DNA of 64,000 nucleotides from Streptomyces sp. S465 (lineage in GTDB: Bacteria; Actinomycetota; Actinomycetes; Streptomycetales; Streptomycetaceae). The translations under genes were made by a program, and so were the position numbers. Of the stretch, positions 30,615 through 39,102 are shown piece by piece. The DNA lies in contig NZ_CP114036.1 in assembly GCF_026898115.1 (NCBI RefSeq), positions 682,001 through 746,000 of the forward strand, written 5' to 3'. Under the pieces are notes generated by a model that was given only the letters and a program-made list of their open reading frames with translations, was not told the origin of the DNA and did no database searches. Position 1 is the first letter of the stretch; every line of letters starts with the position of its first letter.

Positions 30615-31796
30615 ATGCGGAACACACGGGTCTTGATTTCCGGGGCGAGCATCGCCGGGCCCGCCCTCGCCTACTGGCTGGACCGATATGGCTGCCAGGT
30701 CACGGTCGTGGAGCGGGCCGCTGGGCCCCGGCCGGGCGGGCAGGCGATCGACGTGCGGGGCCCGGCGCTGGAGGTGTGCGAGCGGATGGGTGTGCTGGAG
30801 GAGATCCGCGCGCACCGCACCGGACTGCGCGGCATGTCGATGGTCGACGACGACGGGAAGGAGCTGTACAGCACCACCGAGCACACCGCCAGTGGCGGGG
30901 ATCTCAGCCGCCCCGACATCGAGATTCTCCGGGACGATCTGGCCTCGGTTCTCCTCAGCGCGGGGGGTGACGGGATCGAGTACCTCTTCGGCGATTCGAT
31001 CGTCTCGCTCGCCCAGGGCCCGGACGGGGTGGCGGTCACCTTCCGCCGGGGCACCTCGCGCACCTTCGACATCGTGGTGGCGGCCGAGGGGGTGCACTCC
31101 GCCACCCGGGCGCTGGTCTTCGGCCCGGAGGAGGACTACCTCCGCCATCTGGGGGGTTATCTGGGCGTGTGGACGGTGCCGAACTATCTGGGTCTGGACC
31201 GCTGGCAGGTCGTCTACGAGATGTCCGGCGGCATCTGGGGCGGCATGGTGATGAGTGTCCGCGACAACACCGAGGCCAGGGTCTACATCGGCGTCGAGTC
31301 GGACGAACCGCCCGCCCGGCTGCTGGGCTCCCGGAGCGTCTCGGAGCAGAAGCGGATGGTGGCGAAGTGGTACGAGAACGCGCGCTGGGAGATGCCCCGG
31401 CTGCTGGAGTACATGTGGGGGGCGCCCGACTTCCACTTCGACGCGGTGGCCCAGATCCATATGGACTCCTGGTCCCGTGGCCGGGTGGCCCTGCTCGGCG
31501 ACGCCGGCTACTGCGGCTCGCCCATGGCCGGGCAGGGCAGCAGCGTGGCCCTGATCGGCGCCTATGTGCTGGCGGGCGAGCTGAAGACCGCCGATGGCGA
31601 CCACACCGCGGCCTTCGCCGCCTATGAGCGCGAACTGCGCGACTACGTGGCCGCCAACCAGCGGCTCGCGCTGGCCAACAAGGACCGGCGGGAGGCACGG
31701 CGCGCCCTGGCCGGGCAGGAGCCCGACACCCACCCGACCAACATCCAGGGCTCCTTCTACGAGGTGGTCAACTCCTACACCATCAAGGACTACTGA
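30615..31796 (+). CDS. FAD-dependent monooxygenase (PHBH-like aromatic hydroxylase family)
   Basis: This 393-residue flavin monooxygenase has the nucleotide-binding GASIAGPALAYWL with VTVVERAAGPRPGG, the AAEGVHSATRALVFG (DG-type) motif and the second FAD motif GRVALLGDAGYCGSPMAGQG. Family members hydroxylate aromatic or tetracycline-like substrates with NADPH and O2. The ATG at 30615 sits downstream of GGAAGGGACAA; the upstream in-frame stretch crosses a repeat ladder and is non-coding. It is a single gene with a possible SARP-type control region. The substrate cannot be inferred from its neighbours; a role in a pathway elsewhere in the genome is possible. Confidence 0.9.
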   Translation: MRNTRVLISGASIAGPALAYWLDRYGCQVTVVERAAGPRPGGQAIDVRGPALEVCERMGVLEEIRAHRTGLRGMSMVDDDGKELYSTTEHTASGGDLSRPDIEILRDDLASVLLSAGGDGIEYLFGDSIVSLAQGPDGVAVTFRRGTSRTFDIVVAAEGVHSATRALVFGPEEDYLRHLGGYLGVWTVPNYLGLDRWQVVYEMSGGIWGGMVMSVRDNTEARVYIGVESDEPPARLLGSRSVSEQKRMVAKWYENARWEMPRLLEYMWGAPDFHFDAVAQIHMDSWSRGRVALLGDAGYCGSPMAGQGSSVALIGAYVLAGELKTADGDHTAAFAAYERELRDYVAANQRLALANKDRREARRALAGQEPDTHPTNIQGSFYEVVNSYTIKDY

Positions 31797-31849
31797 CGCG
31801 GGTCCGGGCGCCGTGGCCGCCTTGGGACCTCTCGTCCGGGAGAGCGCGG

Positions 31850-32704
31850 CTAGGACACCACGTCCTTGCGGGCGAAGCCACGGAAGGCGAGCGCGAAGAA
31901 CACCAGCGCGTAGGCGAGGGACACCGAGACGCCCTTCACCATTCCGCCCCACTCCAGGTGGGGCTGGAGTGCGTCCGCCCACGCGAACTGCCAGTGCGAG
32001 GGCAGGAAGTCGCGCCACGAGCCGAGCGCGGTGACCGCGTCCAGCACATTGCCCACGATGGTGAGCCCCACCGCACCGCCCACCGCACCCAGCGGCGCGT
32101 CCGTGACGGTCGAGAGCCAGAACGCCAGGGCGGCCGTGACCAGCTCGGACAGGAAGATGTACAGCACCACGAGGGCGAGCCGGACCAGGGCGTCCCCGAT
32201 GGGCAGCTCACCGCCCGTGGGAATCCGCAGCGGCCCCCAGCCGTACGCGACCGCGCCCACCCCGAGCGCGACCAGTGGCAGCAATACCATCGCGGCCGCG
32301 CTGAATCCGAGGGCGACCGCGAGCTTGCTCGCCAGCAGCCGGGCCCTGGGCACGGGCGCGGCCAGCAGATAGCGCAGCGAGGACCAGTTGGCCTCGGCGG
32401 CCACGGTGTCACCGCAGAACAGTGCCACCGGCACGACCAGCAGAAAGGCGGCCGAGACGAACAGCGCGGTGGCCGCGAGGTTGGCGCCGGAGGCGGTGGC
32501 CGTGTCCATCAGGCTGATCCGGTCGTCCCGCCCCTCGGGGGTGCCGCCGATGGCGAACGCCGCGACGAGGACGAACGGCAGCGCGGCCAGCACCACCGCC
32601 ATCACCAGGGTCCGGCGCCGGCGCAGCTGCCGTACGGCCTCGACCCGCAGTGGCAGCGTGTGGCGGGCCCGGTAGCCGGGCGCGACCTGGGACGGGGAGC
32701 TCAC
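31850..32704 (-). CDS. ABC-2 type transporter permease
   Basis: This 284-residue membrane protein of the ABC-2 permease type has about six helices. It begins with a basic N-terminus (YRARHTLPLRVEAVRQLRRRRT) before the first helix (LVMAVVLAALPFVLVAAFAI). A segment NWSSLRYLLAAPVPRARLLASK matches the conserved loop in bacitracin- and drug-type ABC-2 permeases. The GTG start at 32704 overlaps the stop of the ATPase fusion upstream (GTGA), so the two are coupled and form one exporter. The end of the gene lies about 54 bp from the convergent monooxygenase. Confidence 0.88.
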   Translation of the reverse strand: MSSPSQVAPGYRARHTLPLRVEAVRQLRRRRTLVMAVVLAALPFVLVAAFAIGGTPEGRDDRISLMDTATASGANLAATALFVSAAFLLVVPVALFCGDTVAAEANWSSLRYLLAAPVPRARLLASKLAVALGFSAAAMVLLPLVALGVGAVAYGWGPLRIPTGGELPIGDALVRLALVVLYIFLSELVTAALAFWLSTVTDAPLGAVGGAVGLTIVGNVLDAVTALGSWRDFLPSHWQFAWADALQPHLEWGGMVKGVSVSLAYALVFFALAFRGFARKDVVS

Positions 32705-35412
32705 GCGGATCCTCCTTCGATCAGCGTCAAGAAGGCCTCTTCCAGACGTCGGTTGGGCCCGAAGCTGGTCACCGGGATCTCCAGCCGCACCAGTTCGGCG
32801 AGCAGCCGCGCCGGCGCGGCCCCGTCGAGCTGGACGAGCAGCCCGTCGGCGGTGCGGCGGGCGGACCCGATGCCGGGCAGCGCGTTCACCTTGTCCACGA
32901 GGGCCTCGCTCAGCTCGCCCTCGTGGCCCACCAGCACACTGCCGCCGGTGCCGGTGATCTCGCCGACCGGGCCCGCCTGGATGAGCCGGCCCCGGTCCAT
33001 GACGACCAGGTGGGTGCAGGACTGTTCGACCTCCGCCAGAAGATGGCTGGAAACGATCACCGTGCGGCCCGCCGCGGCGTACCGGATCATCACCTCGCGC
33101 ATCTCGCGGATCTGCGGCGGGTCCAGGCCGTTGGTCGGTTCGTCGAGGATCAGCAGATCCGGCAGGCCCAGCATGGCCTGGGCGATGGCGAGCCGCTGCC
33201 GCATGCCCTGGGAATAGGTGCGCACGGCACGCTCCAGCGCGCTGCCCAGGCCCGCGATCTCCAGCGCCTCCTCACAATGGGCGTCGGCGGCGGGGCGGCC
33301 GGTGGCCCGCCAGTACAGCTCGAGGTTGGCCCTGCCGGTCAGATGCGGCAGGAAGCCCGCCCCCTCGACGAAGGCGCCGACGCGGGAGAGCACGGGCGCA
33401 CCGGGCCTGATGGCCTGGCCGAAGACACGGATCTCACCGCCATCGGGGGTGATGAGCCCCATCAGCATGCGCAATGTGGTGGTCTTGCCCGCGCCGTTGG
33501 GCCCGAGGAGCCCGAGCACCTGCCCCTTCTCGACGCGGAAGGACAGATCGCGCACCGCGTAGCGGTCGGCGGACCTGGCGTAGCGCTTGCTCAGGCCGGT
33601 GATCTGGAGGGGGACGTCGGCCAGTTCGGGGTCGGGCGCGGGAGCGGCCGTACGCCGCCTGCCGGTCAGCAGCAGCGCGAGCGCCACCACGGCTCCGGCC
33701 AGCGGCAGCCCCCACACCCACAGGGGCAGCGGGGCGGGCTGGGTGTGCACCCCGGGCGCGGTGGGGACCGTCAGCTCGCCGTCCACCAGTCCGACGGTGT
33801 AGGTGGCGGGCTCGGCCGGGGAGGCGTAGGCGAGGTCTGTGGAGGCGAGGACGAGCCGCAGCCGATGGCCCGCGACGAGCTCGTGGTCGACGGCGGGCAG
33901 CCGGACGGTGACGGTACGGCCCTTCTTGGCACCGGTGACCCTCAGGGGCGCGACGAGCTGCTCGGGCAGCACCTGCTGCCCGTCGGGTCCCACGTCGTAC
34001 GCCTTGGCGAAGAGGACGGCGTCCTCCGTGTCGGCCTTCACCCGCACCCGCACCTCGGGCGAGCCGGTGATCCGCAGGGTGCGGTCCAGCGGCGCCGAGT
34101 CGAACCGCGCGAACTGGCCGGGGATGTCGAGGGAGAGGCCGACGCCGAGCGAGGACGCCTGGGACAGCCCGGCCACGCCCGGCACCGTGGAGACAGAAGG
34201 CGGTCCCGCCCCGGGCGGGTTGGCGAACGACTGCTCACGTCCGCGCAGCGCCACCGTCCGTCTCCCGTCGCCGAGGCCCGGGTAGCGGTCGCCGGTGGCG
34301 CCGCGCAGCTGGAGCGCGCCGTTGGTGGTGTCGACGCCGCCGGTGCGGCTGATCCGGAAGGCGGGTCCGGTGTCGGTGCCCTGGTCGCCCTTGAGGTAGC
34401 GGTCGAACCAGGCGCGGGTGCGCGCCGCCACCCGTGAGGTCTCGCGGTCGCCGCCGTCATGTCCCCCGGCGGTCCAGTCGACGGCGACCGGCGCCCCGCC
34501 GGCCCGGATCGCCTTCGCCATGGCATCGGCCTGGTCGAGGGGGAAGAGGGAGTCGGCCTGGCCCTGGAGGATCAGGGTCGGGACCTTGATCCGGTCGGCG
34601 ACGGCGGACGGGCTGCGTTCCTCGAGCAGCCGGCGGGCGGCGTCGTCGGGCTTTCCGGCGACCGCGACCCGCTCGTACATCTCGCACAGGTGCTTCTCGA
34701 AGCGGCCGCAGCTCCAGCCCTCCTGGTCCGTTGCCCGGTTGGCCACTCCCCCGCCGTCGCCGTCCTCGTTCCCCGCGCCCTCCGGGGCCTGGGTGAGGTC
34801 GGCCGACCCGGTGGTGAAGAACAACCCGGCCCACAGCTTCTTGTAGACACCACGGGGGAAGAGCGCGTCGGCGAGGTTCCAGTAGCTGATCTCGGGCGCG
34901 ATGGCGTCCACCCGGCGGTCGTACCCGGCGGCCAGCAGGGAGATCGCCCCGCCGTAGGAGGCCCCGGCGACACCCACCCGGGGGTCGCCTTGGCCGTCGA
35001 GCCGCACCTCGGGGCGTTGGGCCAGCCAGTCGATCAGCCGCCGGACATCGGCCACCTCGTGGTCGGGGTCGTTGAGCCCGATCTTCCCGGTGGACCGGCC
35101 GAATCCGCGCGCCGACCAGGTCAGCACGGCATATCCGTCGCGGGCCAGCGCTTCGGCCCGGTCTCGTACGTCGTCCTTGCTGCCGCCGAAGCCGTGGCCG
35201 AGCAGGACCGCGGGCCTGCGGCCGGCGCCCGCCGTGAAGTACGAGGTGTCGATGCGCGCGCCCGGCATGTCCAGCACGCGGTCCTCGCGATGGACGGCCG
35301 GCCGGTCGTCGGGGGCGGCGACCGCCCAGGTGCCCGCGCCCACGAGGACGGCCGCGGCGGCCACGACGGCGGCCGGACGCAGGCCCCGCGGCCGGGTCTT
35401 TCGGAGTTTCAT
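32701..35412 (-). CDS. Alpha/beta hydrolase (CocE/X-Pro peptidase-like) fused to an ABC ATPase
   Basis: This 903-residue fusion protein has a signal peptide or anchor at residues 12-33. An extracellular alpha/beta hydrolase follows at about 45-360, with nucleophile GASYGG (Ser152), a late QGQADSLFPLDQ Asp region and GGHDGGD His. A jelly-roll C-terminal domain (about 390-550) of the CocE/PepX type is next. A hydrophobic helix at about 555-580 (WVWGLPLAGAVVALALLL) then precedes a complete cytoplasmic ABC ATPase: Walker A GPNGAGKTTT (Lys643), signature YSQGMRQRLA and Walker B LLILDEPTNGLD. With the coupled permease it would form an exporter that bears its own hydrolase outside the cell. The frame is continuous through the joint, with no sign of a sequencing fusion. 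Confidence 0.9.
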   Translation of the reverse strand: MKLRKTRPRGLRPAAVVAAAAVLVGAGTWAVAAPDDRPAVHREDRVLDMPGARIDTSYFTAGAGRRPAVLLGHGFGGSKDDVRDRAEALARDGYAVLTWSARGFGRSTGKIGLNDPDHEVADVRRLIDWLAQRPEVRLDGQGDPRVGVAGASYGGAISLLAAGYDRRVDAIAPEISYWNLADALFPRGVYKKLWAGLFFTTGSADLTQAPEGAGNEDGDGGGVANRATDQEGWSCGRFEKHLCEMYERVAVAGKPDDAARRLLEERSPSAVADRIKVPTLILQGQADSLFPLDQADAMAKAIRAGGAPVAVDWTAGGHDGGDRETSRVAARTRAWFDRYLKGDQGTDTGPAFRISRTGGVDTTNGALQLRGATGDRYPGLGDGRRTVALRGREQSFANPPGAGPPSVSTVPGVAGLSQASSLGVGLSLDIPGQFARFDSAPLDRTLRITGSPEVRVRVKADTEDAVLFAKAYDVGPDGQQVLPEQLVAPLRVTGAKKGRTVTVRLPAVDHELVAGHRLRLVLASTDLAYASPAEPATYTVGLVDGELTVPTAPGVHTQPAPLPLWVWGLPLAGAVVALALLLTGRRRTAAPAPDPELADVPLQITGLSKRYARSADRYAVRDLSFRVEKGQVLGLLGPNGAGKTTTLRMLMGLITPDGGEIRVFGQAIRPGAPVLSRVGAFVEGAGFLPHLTGRANLELYWRATGRPAADAHCEEALEIAGLGSALERAVRTYSQGMRQRLAIAQAMLGLPDLLILDEPTNGLDPPQIREMREVMIRYAAAGRTVIVSSHLLAEVEQSCTHLVVMDRGRLIQAGPVGEITGTGGSVLVGHEGELSEALVDKVNALPGIGSARRTADGLLVQLDGAAPARLLAELVRLEIPVTSFGPNRRLEEAFLTLIEGGSA

Positions 35413-35579
35413 GTCTGAACCCTAGAAGCAGGAGGCGAACGCCGGAGCTGACATCAGACGGATTCTCGTCCCCTCCCCGGGGAGTACCCGGACACCCGCC
35501 GTACACCCGGCGCGGTATGCCCCGGGGCCCGGCATCCGGGCTTTTGGCGCCGCCTGATGATGCTCCATAAGATGCGGCG

Positions 35580-36848
35580 GTGATCATAAAGAAACGTCTG
35601 GCGACAGGCGCGTTGGGGCTGCTCGCGGCTCTCGCCTGCGGCCTGATATCCCCTCCCGCCGCCATGGCCGGTGAACCGTCGGCCGATTCCCCCAAGGTCG
35701 AGCTGGTGCTCGACGTCAGTGGCTCCATGCGGGCCCGCGACGTCGACGGCGCCTCCCGGATGGCGGCCGCGAAGCAGGCGTTCAACGAGGTGCTGGACGC
35801 CACACCGGAAGAGGTACGGCTGGGCATCCGCACCCTCGGCGCCAACTACCCGGGCAAGGACCGCAAGACCGGCTGCCAGGACAGCGAACAGCTCTACCCG
35901 GTGGGCCAGGTGGACCGCACCGAGGCCAAGGCGGCCGTCGCCACGCTGAGCCCCACCGGCTGGACGCCCATCGGACTCGCGCTGCGCGGGGCGTCCAAGG
36001 ACCTCTCCAGCGGCGAGGGGACCCGCCGGATCGTACTGATCACGGACGGCGAGGACTCCTGCGGCCTGCCCGATCCCTGCGATGTGGCCCGGGAACTGGC
36101 CGCCCAGGGCACCCATCTGGTCGTCGACACGCTCGGGCTGACGCTGGACAGCAAGGTCCGCGAGCAGCTCAGCTGCATCGCCGAGGCCACCGGTGGCACC
36201 TATACCGCGATCCAGCACCGGGACCAGCTCTCCAGCCGTATCAAGCAGCTGGTCCGGCGCTCCGCCGACACCCCCGCGGAGGCACCCACGCCGGTACAGG
36301 GCGCCGCGGAGTGCGCCAAGGCCCCGTACCTGGGCTCCGGCCTCTACAGCGACCGGGAGAGCTTCGGCGAGCACCGCTGGTACCGGATGCGGGTGGCGCC
36401 GGGTCAGGAGCTGCGGGCCTCGGCGAGCGTGGCCGCGGACCGCGCCGTCGACCCCGACTACGGCGTTCTGCTGCGGGCGGTGACCCCGGGCGGCCGGGAG
36501 CTGGTGCGCGGCAGTGAGGCGGGCAGCGGCCGTACGGATGTCATCTCCAGCGGGCTGCGCTATCCGATCGCCGACGCGGACGACGACGAGGACACCACCG
36601 AACGGACCGTGTGCCTGGAGCTGAGCCAGTCGTTCTCCGCGCCCGCTTCCGTCAAGCGCACTCCGGGCCTTCCGGTGGAGCTGGCCGTCGATGTGGTCGG
36701 CAACGACGATTCGCCCGCCGACGTGGCCGCCTTCGGCCTGGGCCGCGGCTGGGTGCTGCTGGGCGTGCTCACCGTGGGCGGACTGCTCGTGGGGTTGCTG
36801 TGGGGCTGGCTGGCCCGCTGGCGTGTCACCGTCTGGAGGACCAACTGA
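35580..36848 (+). CDS. VWA-domain secreted, membrane-anchored protein
   Basis: This 422-residue protein has a signal peptide (core about residues 8-27, cleavage near AMAG), a von Willebrand A domain (residues 38-225) with intact MIDAS DVSGS (45-49), later T in STLSPTGWTPIG and D in LITDGEDSCG, then a beta-rich region and one C-terminal transmembrane helix (LLGVLTVGGLLVGLLWGWL). Cysteines in the VWA part suggest extracellular disulfides. The start is GTG at 35580; no Shine-Dalgarno is obvious. It overlaps the next gene by one base behind a GGAGG box, so the pair forms an operon. Its function is unknown; the MIDAS suggests metal-dependent binding of a partner. Confidence 0.85.
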   Translation: MIIKKRLATGALGLLAALACGLISPPAAMAGEPSADSPKVELVLDVSGSMRARDVDGASRMAAAKQAFNEVLDATPEEVRLGIRTLGANYPGKDRKTGCQDSEQLYPVGQVDRTEAKAAVATLSPTGWTPIGLALRGASKDLSSGEGTRRIVLITDGEDSCGLPDPCDVARELAAQGTHLVVDTLGLTLDSKVREQLSCIAEATGGTYTAIQHRDQLSSRIKQLVRRSADTPAEAPTPVQGAAECAKAPYLGSGLYSDRESFGEHRWYRMRVAPGQELRASASVAADRAVDPDYGVLLRAVTPGGRELVRGSEAGSGRTDVISSGLRYPIADADDDEDTTERTVCLELSQSFSAPASVKRTPGLPVELAVDVVGNDDSPADVAAFGLGRGWVLLGVLTVGGLLVGLLWGWLARWRVTVWRTN

Positions 36849-37714
36849 TGCGAGCCCTGCGTACCGTGGGCGCCGCGCTCACCCTGTGCGCCGCCGCCTG
36901 GCTGACCGCCGCCGCCCCGGCGGCCGCCGACAGTGCGGACGGCAAGGACGGCAAGGACGCGCCCACCGAGGCGGGCACGGACTTCCGTACCGCCACCGAG
37001 ATCGAGCCGGGTCAGAAGGCCACCGCGGCGGCCTCCACCGGCGACTATCTGTACTGGGTGTTCCCGGCCGCCGCCGGGCAGGTCCCCAAGGTCGAGGCGA
37101 CGCTGAAGCTGCCCGACGCGTCGAGCCGGCACGGCAGCGCCACCTGGCAGCTCGATGTCTACGACGGTCTGCGCCGCCACCAGGCGTGTGCCTCGGGCAC
37201 ACCGACGCGCAAGGCGGCCCAGCAGGACGAGTCGGTCACCGTCAGCTGCACCCTGCGCCAGGTGCGGTCCTGGTCCGAACGCTGGGCCAACGACCCGCTC
37301 CAGGGCGCCTATTACGTACGGCTCACCGTCGTCGACCTGCCCGATCAGGACCTCGGGCTGCCGATCGACGCCGAGGTCGAGGCGTCCGTGGGGGACACGG
37401 GCGGGGCACACGCCGACGGCGGGGACGTGACCCCGCTCAACCCGGTGCTACGGGCCGGCACGGCCCCCCAGACGGGCTCCGAGTCGACGGACGACACATC
37501 CTCGGCTTCCCCGTCGGGTGCCGAGGACGACGACAAGGACGGGGACGTGCCGCACGCGGTCGCCGAGCCGGAGGACGGCTGGGGCTCCGGCTGGTGGTCG
37601 GACCGATGGGTGTGGACCGTGATCGGCACGGCGCTGGCGGCACTCGCCGGGGTGGGCGGCTACACCCTCACCCGGGGGCCGCGATCCTCGGGCCGCCCAC
37701 CAATCGACGCTTGA
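36848..37714 (+). CDS. Secreted, membrane-anchored partner of the VWA protein (unrecognised)
   Basis: I do not recognise this 288-residue family. It has a signal peptide (core about residues 6-25, cleavage after AAPAAADS), a single extracellular domain with repeated FRTATEIEPGQK, GDYLYWVFPAAAGQ and VYDGLRRHQAC segments, an acidic Ser/Asp-rich stalk (about 205-240) and one C-terminal helix (VWTVIGTALAALAGVGGYTL). The YLYWVF phrase resembles the Ig-like or pre-peptidase C-terminal fold. The signal peptide plus C-terminal helix topology mirrors that of the VWA protein, and the genes overlap. I infer that they form one surface complex. No sortase motif or protease is present. Confidence 0.75.
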   Translation: MRALRTVGAALTLCAAAWLTAAAPAAADSADGKDGKDAPTEAGTDFRTATEIEPGQKATAAASTGDYLYWVFPAAAGQVPKVEATLKLPDASSRHGSATWQLDVYDGLRRHQACASGTPTRKAAQQDESVTVSCTLRQVRSWSERWANDPLQGAYYVRLTVVDLPDQDLGLPIDAEVEASVGDTGGAHADGGDVTPLNPVLRAGTAPQTGSESTDDTSSASPSGAEDDDKDGDVPHAVAEPEDGWGSGWWSDRWVWTVIGTALAALAGVGGYTLTRGPRSSGRPPIDA

Positions 37715-37721
37715 CCCGATA

Positions 37722-37795
37722 TCGAACCTATCCACCCCATCCGACCTATCCGTCCTACCTGTCTCGCCTGTCCCACCTGCCCCATCTGACCTGAT
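37722..37795 (+). repeat. Pyrimidine-rich degenerate repeat
   Basis: This stretch is almost purely C and T with scattered A and G, and short phrases CCTATCC, CCTGTCC and CCATCTGACC recur at roughly 9- to 12-base spacing. It lies between the VWA partner gene and a strong hairpin. It may be a remnant of slipped-strand expansion; no function is evident. Confidence 0.4.
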
Positions 37796-37804
37796 GTCCG
37801 GAAT

Positions 37805-37845
37805 CGGCGCGCGGTCCGCACGACAACCGTGCGGACCGCGCGCCG
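37805..37845. terminator. Very strong bidirectional hairpin terminator
   Basis: A perfect 18-bp stem (37805-37822 pairing with 37828-37845; arm begins CGGCGCGCGGTCCGC) with a 5-nt loop ACAAC lies between convergent genes. Confidence 0.85.
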
Positions 37846-37870
37846 AACCGGGGCCCGTTCGCCCCGCTGC

Positions 37871-38401
37871 TCAGGAATAGTTCTTGCCCATGAGGTGTGC
37901 GAAGTCTTCGGGGGCCGCATCGAATCCACGAATAGCGCTCTGAATTCCCCATTCCCCCGAGTCGCCCCGGGTGAATACCGCGACCGTGGCGGCAGTGGCT
38001 TCCGAGACACCGGTGAAGTCGCTCTTAATGAGCTCGGTGTATCCGTCGAGAATCCGGACGCTGGTGTTCGGGACATCTCCGAACGTCTTCCGCCCCGAGC
38101 GCTGCTGGATGGCTATCCCGACGACCACCCGCGAGTATTCGGACGACAGCCGTTCGAGCTCGAGGGTCATGGACTCGTCGGTGCCCAAGCCCTGACCGGT
38201 ACGGCTGTCCCTGTTGAGGTTGATGGTGCCGTCCGGTGAGCGGCTGTCGAAGTGGACGAGATACGCGGGCTCACCGTACGGATCCGCGGCGCGGTACGTC
38301 CCCGCCACGATGTCGAGATCGTTGGGCGGCTCGCCGGTGGGACTCGGATCCCACTTGAGCGCCACCTCGATTTTCCGAAGCCCCTTGTTGAGACCAGTCA
38401 C
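37871..38401 (-). CDS. TerD-family protein
   Basis: This 176-residue TerD-family protein is linked to tellurite resistance and stress responses. It has the family's layout: WDPSPTGEPPNDLDIVAGTYR with the calcium-type DLD ligands, then SRSPDGTINLNRDSRTGQGLGTDESMTLELERL, which carries the second acidic set. The C-terminus ends in RGFDAAPEDFAHLMGKNYS. TerD domains bind two Ca2+ ions and act in the cytoplasm. The start is GTG at 38401; no other ter gene is adjacent, so it is a solitary copy as often seen in Streptomyces. It converges on the VWA operon and is divergent from the BlaI gene. Confidence 0.9.
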   Translation of the reverse strand: MTGLNKGLRKIEVALKWDPSPTGEPPNDLDIVAGTYRAADPYGEPAYLVHFDSRSPDGTINLNRDSRTGQGLGTDESMTLELERLSSEYSRVVVGIAIQQRSGRKTFGDVPNTSVRILDGYTELIKSDFTGVSEATAATVAVFTRGDSGEWGIQSAIRGFDAAPEDFAHLMGKNYS

Positions 38402-38560
38402 CCGGACTTCCCTTCCCTGGAACCGTGGAGATGTTGAATGCGCGTGGCGTCAAGCCTATCGCGAGCAGGGCGAGTTGAGGTTTTTCCGACAGCCGCGTGC
38501 GGCACCCCGCCGAGGGGTCTCTACTATGGGCCTCCGTACTAACGGCGGAAGGAAGCGTCC

Positions 38561-38929
38561 ATGCGACGGTTGGGGGAGCTCGAGGCGGAGATCATGGACC
38601 GCCTCTGGGCTTGGCAGCGTCCCACCACGGTGCGCGAGATCGTGGACGACATCAACGATCACCGCCCGGTCGCCTATACCACGGTGATGACCGTCGCCTC
38701 CATCCTCTACAACAAGGGCTGGCTGCTGCGCGCCAAGGAGGGCCGGGCCTGGGTGTACTCACCGGTCCGCAGCCGCGAGGAGTACACCGCCGCCCTGATG
38801 GAGGACGCGCTCAGCACCAGCGAGGACCGCTCCGCCGCCCTCACCCACTTCGTCGAGCAGATGGGTCCGGAAGAGGTCAGCGCGCTGCGCAAGGCCCTGC
38901 GGGCCGCCGGGCGGCGCACCCAGTCATGA
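38561..38929 (+). CDS. BlaI/MecI/CopY-family transcriptional regulator (orphan)
   Basis: This 122-residue winged-helix repressor has the family opening RLGELEAEIMDRLWAWQRPTTVREIVDDIN and the HTH segment VAYTTVMTVASILYNKGWLLR, then a dimerisation tail with AALMEDALSTSEDR. Members are usually inactivated by proteolysis by a partner BlaR1/M56 peptidase. No M56 gene is adjacent, so this is an orphan copy. The upstream region holds TACTAT and CTACTAACGG segments that are AT-rich compared with the surroundings and might be its own operator. The start at 38561 follows a GGAAGGAAG box, 4 bases before the ATG. Confidence 0.88.
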   Translation: MRRLGELEAEIMDRLWAWQRPTTVREIVDDINDHRPVAYTTVMTVASILYNKGWLLRAKEGRAWVYSPVRSREEYTAALMEDALSTSEDRSAALTHFVEQMGPEEVSALRKALRAAGRRTQS

Positions 38930-39102
38930 CCGCACGTCGACGGCCGCCGTTTGGCGCACTCTTTTTGCCAAGTGTTGACCGTTCCGTGGGTGTACCGGGC
39001 GCGTCACGCGCGATTCGGCCTCTATCGGCGCCGCCCGGAGTCACGCCTTTCCCCTAAGGCGGTTAGTACACGCACGGACCCCCGGGAGGCCGCCCGAGGC
39101 CC

